Positions 1 through 6,241 of a stretch of DNA of 8,168 nucleotides are shown here, in pieces. The DNA is from Syntrophaceae bacterium. GTDB taxonomy: Bacteria > Desulfobacterota > Desulfomonilia > Desulfomonilales > Desulfomonilaceae. The notes beneath the pieces are model-generated. The model ran no database searches, was not told the origin of the DNA, and was given only the letters and a program-made list of their open reading frames with translations. The DNA is taken from contig JACWAG010000451.1 of the NCBI GenBank assembly GCA_014874425.1, forward strand, positions 1 through 8,168, read 5' to 3'. Numbering within the stretch: the first letter of the stretch is position 1; the number at the start of each line of letters is the position of its first letter. The translations under genes were made by a program, and so were the position numbers.

Positions 1-145
1 ACTCCCCCCAGTGAACTGATACATAATAGCCAACGAAAATCAGAAAAAGAAAAACGACAGACAGTCCAATTAACCACTGTCGTCGTTTCGTTACTTCATA
101 AATGGGAGGTTGTGGGACAACAATCTCTGACTTCAAATCAATCAC
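1..145 (-). CDS. Partial membrane protein, N-terminal 48 residues, unrecognised
   Basis: An open frame reads leftwards off the window edge, so the C-terminus is missing. From a GTG at 143-145, directly after an in-frame TAA, it gives a short polar N-terminus (VIDLKSEIVVPQPPIYEVTK), then KRRQW, then a hydrophobic run from about residue 25 to 43 (LIGLSVVFLFLIFVGYYV) that looks like one transmembrane helix with the positive residues on the cytoplasmic side. A TTG at 134-136 is an alternative start. Neither has a strong ribosome binding site, so the start is uncertain. It lies 26 bp behind the small gene at 172-384 on the same strand and may be co-transcribed with it. I do not recognise the family. 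Caution: a terminator-like hairpin sits inside this frame (52-88), so it could instead be non-coding sequence after the upstream gene. The KRR-plus-helix pattern favours a real protein. Confidence 0.45.
   Translation of the reverse strand, partial: MIDLKSEIVVPQPPIYEVTKRRQWLIGLSVVFLFLIFVGYYVSVHWGE
36..88 (-). terminator. Terminator-like hairpin with T-rich tail (minus strand)
   Basis: On the plus strand, AAACGAC (52-58), one bulged A (59) and GACAGT (60-65) pair with ACTGTC (76-81) and GTCGTTT (82-88) around a 10-nt loop. That is a 13-bp stem with one bulge. Read on the minus strand, the stem is followed by a T-rich tract (TTTCTTTTTC, about 43-52), the layout of an intrinsic terminator about 84 nt after the stop of the small gene at 172-384. 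It also lies inside the open frame of the partial membrane protein, where TM codons (TTT, CTT, TTC) naturally give T-rich DNA. It may be a true terminator, an attenuator that lowers downstream expression, or chance. Confidence 0.4.
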
Positions 146-171
146 TTAAAGACATTTTCCAGAATAATGGT

Positions 172-384
172 TTAGGCGGCTTCGCCTTCCTTTGACTCAT
201 TGTTCTTAAGCCAAAACGGCGCCATAAGGCTTTTCATTTTTGCGGTCTTGGCTGCCAGCCACTGATCAGAAGGAAGTTTTCCACCAACAATCCGACTGCG
301 AACTTCCTCAATCATTGGATGTTGAGGAAATTTTTCCTTAAATTCTTCGTAGGCTTGAGCAAATTCTCTGAAAGGTGTTTCCAT
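172..384 (-). CDS. Hypothetical small protein (about 70 aa)
   Basis: This is a small, charged, soluble-looking protein with no signal peptide or membrane segment. The N-terminal part is Glu/Lys/Phe-rich and probably helical (residues 1-25, REFAQAYEEFKEKFPQHP). A middle IVGGKLPSDQWLAAKTAKMK stretch follows, and the tail is acidic. The open frame extends to 456 only from a TTG. The ATG at 382-384 is preferred because GGAG lies 6 nt upstream of it. The paired ATGs at 397-399 and 394-396 (MMEIKMETPF) would add 5 or 4 residues but have only a weak AGGT. A good -10 box (TATAAT, 436-441 on this strand) lies inside the longer frame, which argues against the distal start. It precedes the partial membrane gene by 26 bp. 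The family is not recognised. Confidence 0.6.
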   Translation of the reverse strand: METPFREFAQAYEEFKEKFPQHPMIEEVRSRIVGGKLPSDQWLAAKTAKMKSLMAPFWLKNNESKEGEAA

Positions 385-435
385 TTTGATCTCCATCATT
401 TTACCTAATTGGCTTTTCTTATCAATTAAGACAAC

Positions 436-441
436 ATTATA
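436..441 (-). promoter_or_regulatory. Candidate sigma-70 -10 box
   Basis: Read on the minus strand this is a perfect TATAAT hexamer in AT-rich DNA. It would start transcription near 429 and give a leader of about 30-45 nt before the small gene starting at 384 or 399. No convincing -35 hexamer is seen at 16-18 bp spacing, so the call rests on the -10 match and position only. Confidence 0.3.
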
Positions 442-456
442 CACTATAAGTTTCAA

Positions 457-680
457 TATATTGAGATATTAAACTGATATTTGAGTTTAACATAAGCTAA
501 GATACATCGGAACCCTCTGGACGCTTTATAGTCCCTATTTTGTGAAAAGGGAAATATTTAATCGTATATTTTCACCTGCTGTTTTACGATAGCATGACAA
601 TTCTATATCTTGTTGATCCCTGATCTCATGATAGATTAAATCCATGGATCGAAATATCTTTTCTTACATGGTGGAGAATC
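457..680. other. Divergent AT-rich intergenic spacer
   Basis: This non-coding stretch separates the minus-strand small gene from the plus-strand CoA ligase. It must carry the ligase promoter, but I find no clear -35/-10 pair. Weak candidates are TTGTTG (611-616) with TAGATT (633-638), and TTGATC (614-619) with TTAAAT (637-642). It also holds an inverted repeat GTGAAAA (542-548) / TTTTCAC (569-575) and a 10-bp palindrome ATCCATGGAT (640-649). No sigma-54 promoter, tRNA or recognisable riboswitch is visible. Confidence 0.5.
542..575. repeat. Inverted repeat GTGAAAA-N20-TTTTCAC, possible operator
   Basis: The arms 542-548 and 569-575 are perfect 7-bp inverted copies with a 20-bp AT-rich spacer. 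They lie about 105-140 bp upstream of the ligase start. Arm spacing of 27 bp (start to start) would place two half-sites on nearly the same DNA face, compatible with a dimeric regulator. An overlapping hairpin (CCC 533-535, TTTT 538-541, loop GTG, AAAA 545-548, GGG 549-551) has no T tract. Chance is not excluded. Confidence 0.25.
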
Positions 681-2021
681 ATGAATAAGGACATGCCTTA
701 TTGGAACCCCTATCTGGAAACGCTCCCCCGTGAGCGTCTGGAAAGACTTCAACTGAGGAAATTTAAACACATAATGAAATGGGCTTATGACAATTCTCGC
801 TTTCATCGCAATTTGTACGATGAAGCCGGAGTGTGTCCGGAGAACATAGAAAGTTTTAACGATATACGTCTGGTCCCAAAAGTCGAGAAAAGTATGATGA
901 AGACCATTCAGCGGAAGGACCCTTTTCCATATGGAGACGCTCTTTGCGTTCCATTGGATGACGTGACTTGCTTTCGACAGACAAGCGGGACCACGGGTCA
1001 ACCCGTGTACCAACCTGATACATGGCAGGATTGGGAATGGTGGTCAGAGTGTTGGGCGACTTTCTTGTGGGCGCAGGGCTATCGACCGCATGACAGGGTG
1101 TTTCTTCCCTTTGGATACAATGTGTTTGTAGCATTCTGGGCCGGGCATTACGCATCGGAAAAGATCGGGTGCGAAACCATACCAGGTGGAGTTCTCGATA
1201 CGCGGGCCCGCATCCTAAAGATTCAGGAACTCCGGCCAACAGCGCTTATGGGAACCCCAACCTATATTCTCGGCATGGCGGAAGTGGCTCGGAAACAACT
1301 TGACATTGACCCCGTCACGCTGAGCGTGAACAAAATCACGTGCGCCGGTGAACCGGGAGCATTGATCGCTGCGACAAAGAAACGCATAGAAGACGCATGG
1401 GGGGCCAAAGTTTATGACCATGCCGGCGCAACCGAGATTGGGGCATGGGGATTCGAGTGCTCTTGTCAGTGCGGAGGCATACATGTAAACGAAGCTATGT
1501 TTCTTGCGGAGGTAGAAGACCTTGATACTGGTGAGCCGGTGACTAAACCTGGAGAAAGAGGCAGACTCGTCATCACGGCGTTTGATAGGCTAGCGCAACC
1601 TTGTGTTCGCTTTGATTCTAAGGACATTGTTGAAATTTCCGATCAACAATGCGATTGTGGCCGTACCTATAGGATTTTTCGTGGCGGTGTGATAGGACGA
1701 GCTGATGATATTACTAAAGTTAAGGGGGTGTTGTTAGCCCCATCTGCTATTGAGGATGTGGTTCACTCCATTGAAGGATTGGGCGACAATTTTGAGGTTG
1801 TTGTTGACAAGAAAGGAGATGCGGACCGTATCACACTACGGGTGGAACTGGTCCCTGAATTCCCTAATGAACGCATTAAGGAACTCGAAATGAGACTTTC
1901 TACAGAACTTCGTCTGAAAACAAATCTCGGGTACAATCTGGAATTCTATCCAGACAACAGCCTTCCCAGGTTTGAGGTTAAGGCAAAAAGATTTAGAGAC
2001 TTGAGAAACAAGGAGATATAA
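681..2021 (+). CDS. Phenylacetate-CoA ligase (PaaK)-like AMP-forming acyl/aryl-CoA ligase
   Basis: 446 aa, full length for the PaaK branch of the adenylate-forming (ANL) superfamily (about 430-450 aa). These cytosolic enzymes activate a carboxylic acid with ATP to an acyl-AMP and transfer it to CoA. Visible motifs: the Ser/Thr/Gly-rich ATP loop QTSGTTGQP (100-108), the adenine/acid-site segment YDHAGATEIG (245-254), the VRFDSKDIV segment (309-317) that corresponds to the Y/F-R-T-G-D region, the hinge-like GRADDITKVKG (339-349), and a C-terminal LPRFEVKAKR (428-437) whose K434 is the likely catalytic lysine. Cys260, 262, 264 with His268, and Cys324 and 326, form a cluster that in PaaK-like proteins could bind zinc (inference). 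The N-terminal YWNPYLETLPRERL is typical of the family. The start ATG has GGAG 4 nt upstream. The substrate is unknown: the gene is not in a paa cluster, and benzoate-, phenylacetate- or F390-synthetase-like assignments are equally open. A small gene follows 3 bp downstream. Confidence 0.88.
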   Translation: MNKDMPYWNPYLETLPRERLERLQLRKFKHIMKWAYDNSRFHRNLYDEAGVCPENIESFNDIRLVPKVEKSMMKTIQRKDPFPYGDALCVPLDDVTCFRQTSGTTGQPVYQPDTWQDWEWWSECWATFLWAQGYRPHDRVFLPFGYNVFVAFWAGHYASEKIGCETIPGGVLDTRARILKIQELRPTALMGTPTYILGMAEVARKQLDIDPVTLSVNKITCAGEPGALIAATKKRIEDAWGAKVYDHAGATEIGAWGFECSCQCGGIHVNEAMFLAEVEDLDTGEPVTKPGERGRLVITAFDRLAQPCVRFDSKDIVEISDQQCDCGRTYRIFRGGVIGRADDITKVKGVLLAPSAIEDVVHSIEGLGDNFEVVVDKKGDADRITLRVELVPEFPNERIKELEMRLSTELRLKTNLGYNLEFYPDNSLPRFEVKAKRFRDLRNKEI

Positions 2022-2024
2022 GAT

Positions 2025-2192
2025 ATGGATCGCTCGGTCCCATTCGAAGAGATGCGAGAAAAAGTACGAGATATTTATGATCTGACTCAACAACTTTATA
2101 ATAACTCAGGAGATTTTCCCGCTGTCAATCGTAACGCCAAGCGTATCCTGGCTTCTTTAGAAATCTTGAAGATCAATCTGGAGGAGGCCTAA
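2025..2192 (+). CDS. 55-aa small protein downstream of CoA ligase
   Basis: This short gene starts 3 bp after the ligase stop. AAGGAG (2010-2015), inside the ligase's last codons, is placed 9 nt before its ATG, a strong sign of translational coupling. The protein begins MDRSVPFEEMREKVRDIYDL and ends ILKINLEEA. It is Glu/Lys/Arg-rich, with no cysteines or membrane segment, and probably two helices (about 7-26 and 34-54) separated by NNSGDFPAV. It could be a small accessory or adaptor to the ligase, but no family is recognised and no function is assigned. The coding call rests on the ribosome binding site, spacing and plausible helical composition. Confidence 0.6.
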   Translation: MDRSVPFEEMREKVRDIYDLTQQLYNNSGDFPAVNRNAKRILASLEILKINLEEA

Positions 2193-2293
2193 GACCGGCT
2201 CTCGATCATAATATCTCAATAAGGTTTCAGTAGGACATTCCGTGGTTTTACGCTCGAGATTTGAGAGTTTTTCTTGTGGAAGGAGAAATTCAC

Positions 2294-2776
2294 ATGTCCG
2301 ACCAAAGTATCCTAAAAGGTAAGCGAATACTTGTAGTTGATGATGAAGTAGACTTACTCGATATCATTGAAGAAGAATTTCCAGATTCAACCGTTAAAAC
2401 GGCAAGTGATTTTGAAAGTGGCCTCAAACTGATCAACGAAGATGTGTTCGACTTGGTAATATTGGATATTATGGGCGTGAACGGTTTCGAATTGCTCAAA
2501 GTGTGCGTCAATCGCGAGTTTCCTGCAGCCATGCTCACAGCACAGGCTATAAACATCGAGAGTATTAACAAGGCCATAAGAGAAGGCGCAGTATCCTTTT
2601 TGCCGAAAGCAGAATTGGAAAGGTTGCCCGAGACTGTGGCTGAAATTCTTGAAGCAACACAACAAGGGAAAACTCACTGGGATAAATTGTTCGACCGTCT
2701 CGGCTCATTTTTCAAGGAAAAACTTGGAGTAAGTTGGAAAGATCTTGAGACCCCCACGTTTCCCGGATTCTATTGA
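2294..2776 (+). CDS. Single-domain response regulator (CheY-like receiver with C-terminal tail)
   Basis: 160 aa from the ATG at 2294, which has AAGGAG 8 nt upstream. The frame is open back to 2261, but that upstream start lacks a site. The receiver fold spans about residues 10-125: acidic pair D16/D17 in RILVVDDE, phosphoacceptor D58 in DLVILDI, T82 in AMLTAQ, and K105 in FLPKAEL, so all phosphorylation residues are present. There is no DNA-binding or enzymatic output domain. Residues 126-160 form a tail (HWDKLFDRLGSFFKEKLG, then SWKD) that may mediate partner binding. It would receive phosphate from a histidine kinase that is not in this window. It lies 101 bp behind the 55-aa gene, perhaps in the same transcript, and converges on the cyclase gene with 41 bp between stops. 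The sequence after D58 (IMGVNGFE) replaces the usual M-P-x-M/L-D/N-G. Confidence 0.85.
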   Translation: MSDQSILKGKRILVVDDEVDLLDIIEEEFPDSTVKTASDFESGLKLINEDVFDLVILDIMGVNGFELLKVCVNREFPAAMLTAQAINIESINKAIREGAVSFLPKAELERLPETVAEILEATQQGKTHWDKLFDRLGSFFKEKLGVSWKDLETPTFPGFY

Positions 2777-2817
2777 GTATTTGAAATTTGGCCAGTGTCG
2801 CCTTTTCTCATCGCAGA

Positions 2818-4485
2818 CTATAGGCTCCGGGGAACAGTCGAAACCTGCGACTCCTTTGACCATGCGAGTTCAAATAATTCCCGTGTTCCTTCGAGGCCTT
2901 TTAATTTCACTTGAAGTTCACGGACTATTTTTACCTGATCGCCAAGAACTGAGTAGGTTTGGTTAGACATGAGAATCACACCCTTCTCGGCAATTGATTC
3001 TATTCTCTTGGCGGTGTTGACGGCGGACCCAACAACCCCATATTTGCCCCTCTTCTCTGATCCTATATTCCCTACAACTACCGGACCGGTGTGTATCCCA
3101 ATTCCCATACTCAATTCCGGAAGCCCTTCGGCGCGATTCTCTTGCGAAACGGTTACGAGCGCTAGTTGCATTCTCATGGCAGCATCTACCGCATCCAAAG
3201 CATGGGCAGTCACATTAGAATCCGCCCCGTCGAAGAAGGCCAAAATCCCATCACCGTAAAAATCGATTACTACTCCCCTGCTATTTTCAATGGTTTCTGT
3301 CATACGTGACAAATACTTGTTAAGCAATCTCACTACCTCCGTCGGCTTGAGCTTTTCAGCCATCGACGTAAACCCTCGGAGGTCCGCCATCAGGATCGTG
3401 ACTGTTTTTTCCTGTCCACCTAAATTGAGGTTTTCCGCATTCTTCAGGAGTTCTGCGGCGATCGAACCCCCGACATATCTACCGAATAACCGTTGTATTA
3501 AGTCGCGCTGTCTCAATCCTTCTATCATTTTGTTTACTCGTCTTTGCAATTGGCCAATTTCATCAGACCTATTTGCCATGACCTTACTGGAGTAGTTCCC
3601 CTCTTCCACTTGTTTAGCGGATTCGGATAGTTCCTCGATGGATCGGACGATAGGACGCGTGACAAGCCCAATGAGTAAAAGAACTACCATTAACGAAGCT
3701 ATATTGGCCATCAGAAAGATTGTGCGGAAATGGAGCATTGGCTGGCAAATCTCGCAGCCATCCTCGTAAAGCACAAGATACCACTGTGTGTTGGGAATCT
3801 GCCTGAACCCCGCCACTAAGTCTGGCGGACGACCTTCACCGAATATAGTTCCTCCGGTTCGACCACTTTTAATTTCGTTTAGAACTTTGAGAATGACGGG
3901 GTTGCCAAAATCTTCTAAACGTCCATTAACCCAATTAGGATCGGACGACGCCAGACAGAGTCCGTTTGATGTTACAAGTAAAGATGTCGCGGCTCCCCAA
4001 ACTTTGAGTTTGAAGATTTCGGCGAGGGCCGGAGCAAACCGAATTGCAATGTCTATTTCAACATAGCCACCATTATCCGGCTTAAGGTGTCTGCTTATTA
4101 CTTCGAAAAAGTTGCGTTCAGTGTTAATCCTGTAATCCAGACCGCCTCTCTTGACTGGTTTATTGGATCCATTCTCAAACGTCCGTATGTCTAAGAATCT
4201 CACTCCTGGTGTAGACTTTAGCAATTGAAATAGAAAAGTTTGCAATACCGCTTTTTGAGGAGCGGTCTCAGCTTGCTGAATCGCTTTTAGGAGTGCTAAT
4301 TGCTGCCCCACGCCACAGCCTATCCGATCCGCCGCATATTCAAGTTTCGCGTTGGCGCCCTGAATCCACTGCTCTATCAGGTTCTCCCTACTGTATACAA
4401 AGGCCCATAGAAAAGTCATGAGATTTATTAGCGCCGCCGGAAGCAACAGAAACACCAATAATCTGTTTTTAAGATTCAGTCGCAT
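2818..4485 (-). CDS. Membrane sensor adenylate/guanylate cyclase (two-TM periplasmic sensor, HAMP, class III cyclase)
   Basis: 555 aa. TM1 is at about 9-31 and TM2 at about 255-275. Between them lies a large periplasmic region (about 35-250) resembling a dCache sensor domain, ending with a QIPNTQWYLVLYED strand. A HAMP linker follows (about 275-328), then a class III nucleotide cyclase domain (about 358-540). Catalytic features: metal-binding D368 (MADLRGFTSM) and D412 (FYGDGILAFF), transition-state N490 and R494 in VGSAVNTAKRIES. The protein should make a cyclic nucleotide from ATP or GTP in response to an external ligand. The two base-selecting positions are unusual (D408 where adenylate cyclases have Lys; G483 where they have Asp or Thr), so cAMP versus cGMP cannot be decided. 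The start has GGAGAG just upstream. It lies 176 bp downstream of the sigma-54 activator on the same strand and could be in its transcript or have its own promoter. Confidence 0.88.
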   Translation of the reverse strand: MRLNLKNRLLVFLLLPAALINLMTFLWAFVYSRENLIEQWIQGANAKLEYAADRIGCGVGQQLALLKAIQQAETAPQKAVLQTFLFQLLKSTPGVRFLDIRTFENGSNKPVKRGGLDYRINTERNFFEVISRHLKPDNGGYVEIDIAIRFAPALAEIFKLKVWGAATSLLVTSNGLCLASSDPNWVNGRLEDFGNPVILKVLNEIKSGRTGGTIFGEGRPPDLVAGFRQIPNTQWYLVLYEDGCEICQPMLHFRTIFLMANIASLMVVLLLIGLVTRPIVRSIEELSESAKQVEEGNYSSKVMANRSDEIGQLQRRVNKMIEGLRQRDLIQRLFGRYVGGSIAAELLKNAENLNLGGQEKTVTILMADLRGFTSMAEKLKPTEVVRLLNKYLSRMTETIENSRGVVIDFYGDGILAFFDGADSNVTAHALDAVDAAMRMQLALVTVSQENRAEGLPELSMGIGIHTGPVVVGNIGSEKRGKYGVVGSAVNTAKRIESIAEKGVILMSNQTYSVLGDQVKIVRELQVKLKGLEGTRELFELAWSKESQVSTVPRSL

Positions 4486-4661
4486 ATCACTCTCCAGTAA
4501 CTAATTACCTGAAATTGTTCCAAGGTTCAGCAGACGCAAATTTTCTTTTTGATTCGTTCATTGCAAGTACCAAACCATTATTTAGAATTGAAGCAGCCAA
4601 CAAATTTGCGCCAATTTGTGCCAAAACGGACTTGCTAGCAGAGTGTATGGACAGGGACCGC
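4486..4661. other. Intergenic region between sigma-54 activator and cyclase
   Basis: This is a 176-bp non-coding gap on the minus-strand transcript. It contains a 7-bp inverted repeat (ACAAATT 4600-4606, AATTTGT 4613-4619) with a 6-bp centre, and three TTGGC words on the minus strand around it. No strong T-tailed terminator follows the activator. A weak -10-like AATAAT lies on the minus strand near 4576-4581. Only a very short open frame without a ribosome binding site is present, so I call no gene here. Confidence 0.4.
4600..4619. repeat. Inverted repeat ACAAATT-N6-AATTTGT
   Basis: Perfect 7-bp arms around TGCGCC, 43 bp past the activator stop and about 115 bp before the cyclase start on the minus strand. 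The two-fold symmetry and 13-bp arm spacing suit a dimeric repressor or activator site. It lacks the G+C-rich stem and T tract of a terminator. Function unknown. Confidence 0.25.
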
Positions 4662-6035
4662 TTAACTCTTCGTACTGAAATCGTGCTTTATCCTCAGTTT
4701 AGACATCTTTTTCCAGAGCGCTTGCCGACTGATCCCCAGCAGTCTCGCCGCCTCAATTTTCTTGCCTCGCGACCGCCTTAATGCATTCATGACCAATTCC
4801 CGTTCTCCCTGGACCTCTCTTACGTGTTTTTCACAAGGTCCCCTCGTATTGCCGGCAATTGTTTCGGGCAGGTTTGACGTCTCAATACAATTGGTTTTGC
4901 ATACGACGAAGGCATAATCGAAAGCATTTATTACCTCTCGAATATTACCGGGCCAATGGTAATTCATGAGCATCTCCATTGCTTCCTCGCTTATACGTTT
5001 AATATCCTTACCTGTTTTTAGTCGGTTTTCTTCAAGCAGGTGTTCGGCCAGCAAAGGCAAATCTTCCAACCTCTCCCTGAGTGGAGGGAGTCGAATAGGA
5101 ATGACGTTTAGACGATAAAACAGGTCCTCTCTGAACTGATTCTTGCCAATCCTTTCCGGTAGGTCCCTGTGGGTGGCCGAGATTATCCGAGTGTCGACTC
5201 TGATTGGCACGCTGTCTCCAACCCGTTCAAATTCCTTTTCCTGAAGAACTCTTAGAATCTTCACCTGCATCGACGGAGGAATATCGCCTATCTCGTCGAG
5301 AAAGATGTCCCCTTTGTGGGCCAGCTCGAAGCGCCCTTTTCTCGTCTTGTCCGCTCCTGTGTATGCTCCCTTCACGTGTCCGAAAAGCTCACTCTCCAGA
5401 AGCGTTTCGCTAAGTGCGGCACAGTTGACTTTGACAAATGGTCCGTGCTTGCGCCTCCCAAGGTTATGGATAGCTGCGGCTACGAGTTCTTTGCCTGTGC
5501 CACTCTCTCCATAGATGATAATCGGGGCGTCAGACCAAGCCGCATCGGTGATCAAGTCAAAGACGCTTTGCATTGCTCGGCATTTCCCTATAATGCCCTG
5601 GAAACTGTCCTTGCTCTTCAGAATGGAACTGAGCGAGGCGATACGCTGGTCACGTTCAACGATTTCGCTCATATCCATGAGCGTCTCTACAGCGCCGGTC
5701 ACACTGCCGTCACTGGCAACAAGCGCTGACGCATTCTTCATTATCGGCAAGATGGTTCCATCCTTTCTACTCATGTTGCATCTGCGCCTCTCTAACCGTT
5801 TCGCATCGAACAGATCACATGAAAAACCCGTGGAAGGGCGGCAGCTTGCGGAACAGTTATCACAGTTGAGGATCGTGCAAGGACTTCCGATCAGTTCCTC
5901 CCTCGTGTAACCGGTCATCAATTCTGTTGCCCTGTTCACGGAGACGATCATCCCATCTGCGTCTACCACCATTAGGCCGTCCATCATGGTTTCAACAACG
6001 GTTCTCCAGAAGTTCAACATTTCTTCGCGATTCAT
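4662..6035 (-). CDS. PAS-domain sigma-54-dependent transcriptional activator (Fis-type HTH)
   Basis: 457 aa from the ATG at 6033-6035, chosen because GGAGG lies 8 nt upstream. An in-frame ATG at 6048-6050 and a TTG at 6071 are less likely. Domain order: PAS at about 8-125, AAA+ enhancer-binding domain at about 146-375, Fis-type helix-turn-helix at about 412-448. AAA+ motifs: Walker A GESGTGKE (176-183), sigma-54 contact loop GAYTGA (223-228, Tyr for the usual Phe), Walker B IFLDEIGD (244-251), arginine-finger segment FREDLFYRLN (301-310), sensor II region WPGNIREV (361-368). HTH: KKIEAARLLGISRQALWKKM. The PAS carries C53, C58, C61, C65, C73 and C86, suggesting metal, Fe-S or thiol redox sensing (inference). 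There is no receiver domain, so it is probably not phosphorylated. It is divergent from a sigma-54 promoter 200 bp away and is its likely activator. Confidence 0.92.
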   Translation of the reverse strand: MNREEMLNFWRTVVETMMDGLMVVDADGMIVSVNRATELMTGYTREELIGSPCTILNCDNCSASCRPSTGFSCDLFDAKRLERRRCNMSRKDGTILPIMKNASALVASDGSVTGAVETLMDMSEIVERDQRIASLSSILKSKDSFQGIIGKCRAMQSVFDLITDAAWSDAPIIIYGESGTGKELVAAAIHNLGRRKHGPFVKVNCAALSETLLESELFGHVKGAYTGADKTRKGRFELAHKGDIFLDEIGDIPPSMQVKILRVLQEKEFERVGDSVPIRVDTRIISATHRDLPERIGKNQFREDLFYRLNVIPIRLPPLRERLEDLPLLAEHLLEENRLKTGKDIKRISEEAMEMLMNYHWPGNIREVINAFDYAFVVCKTNCIETSNLPETIAGNTRGPCEKHVREVQGERELVMNALRRSRGKKIEAARLLGISRQALWKKMSKLRIKHDFSTKS

Positions 6036-6066
6036 AGTTACAGCCTCCATCAGCGGAACAAGGAAC

Positions 6067-6127
6067 GTCAACCTATGGTTAACTATCTAGTTTACATATG
6101 TCAACCAGAAAGTCTCCGCCGTTGACG
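6067..6127. promoter_or_regulatory. Candidate enhancer (UAS) for the sigma-54 activator
   Basis: GTCAACC (6067-6073), TAT, GGTTAAC (6077-6083) form a 17-bp near-palindrome with 6 of 7 arm bases matching. The word GTCAACC recurs at 6100-6106, and an inverted copy GTTGACG lies at 6121-6127. The group is about 110-170 bp upstream of the -24 box, the usual distance for Fis-type activator sites acting by looping. It is also 32-92 bp upstream of the activator's own start, so it could mediate autoregulation. Assignment to this activator is inference. Confidence 0.4.
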
Positions 6128-6221
6128 TTGATCGCATTGGAAAGGTTACTGTGAATCTGTGAGACAGGGCGAAGCTGAAGCATTGCTGAGCATATTCATT
6201 ATGGCAGCCGCTTTAGAGGAA

Positions 6222-6241
6222 GCCAATTTCCAGAATTTGGC
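6222..6241. repeat. Imperfect palindrome overlapping the -24 box
   Basis: GCCAA (6222-6226) and TTGGC (6237-6241) are perfect inverted arms, and three more of five inner pairs match, giving a 20-bp imperfect palindrome. Its right arm includes the GG of the -24 element, so a protein binding here would block sigma-54 polymerase. It may simply reflect the promoter's TTGGC. Confidence 0.25.

Noticed and set aside
856..1239. Minus-strand frames within the CoA ligase (for example 856-1239 and 636-1013)
   Set aside because: They are shadow frames of a gene with intact ANL motifs, with Cys/Arg/Ser-rich low-plausibility translations.
2777..2817. Bidirectional terminator between the response regulator and cyclase
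   Set aside because: Only a 3-bp GGC/GCC stem precedes a four-T run, too weak to call.
2745..3595. Plus-strand frames over the cyclase gene (2745-2966, 2969-3259, 3290-3595)
   Set aside because: They are antisense to the cyclase catalytic domain, with no supporting start signals.
4598..4632. Possible sigma-54 promoter on the minus strand (TTGGCACAAATTGGCGC)
   Set aside because: The GG-to-GC distance is 11 bp rather than the required 10, and the -12 word is not TTGC.
4515..4781. Plus-strand 88-aa frame spanning the activator/cyclase gap
   Set aside because: It extends into the antisense of the activator's HTH region and has no ribosome binding site or recognisable domain.
6174..6195. Near-tandem 11-bp repeat (GCTGAAGCATT / GCTGAGCATAT)
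   Set aside because: It is short and imperfect with no symmetry, not distinguishable from chance.
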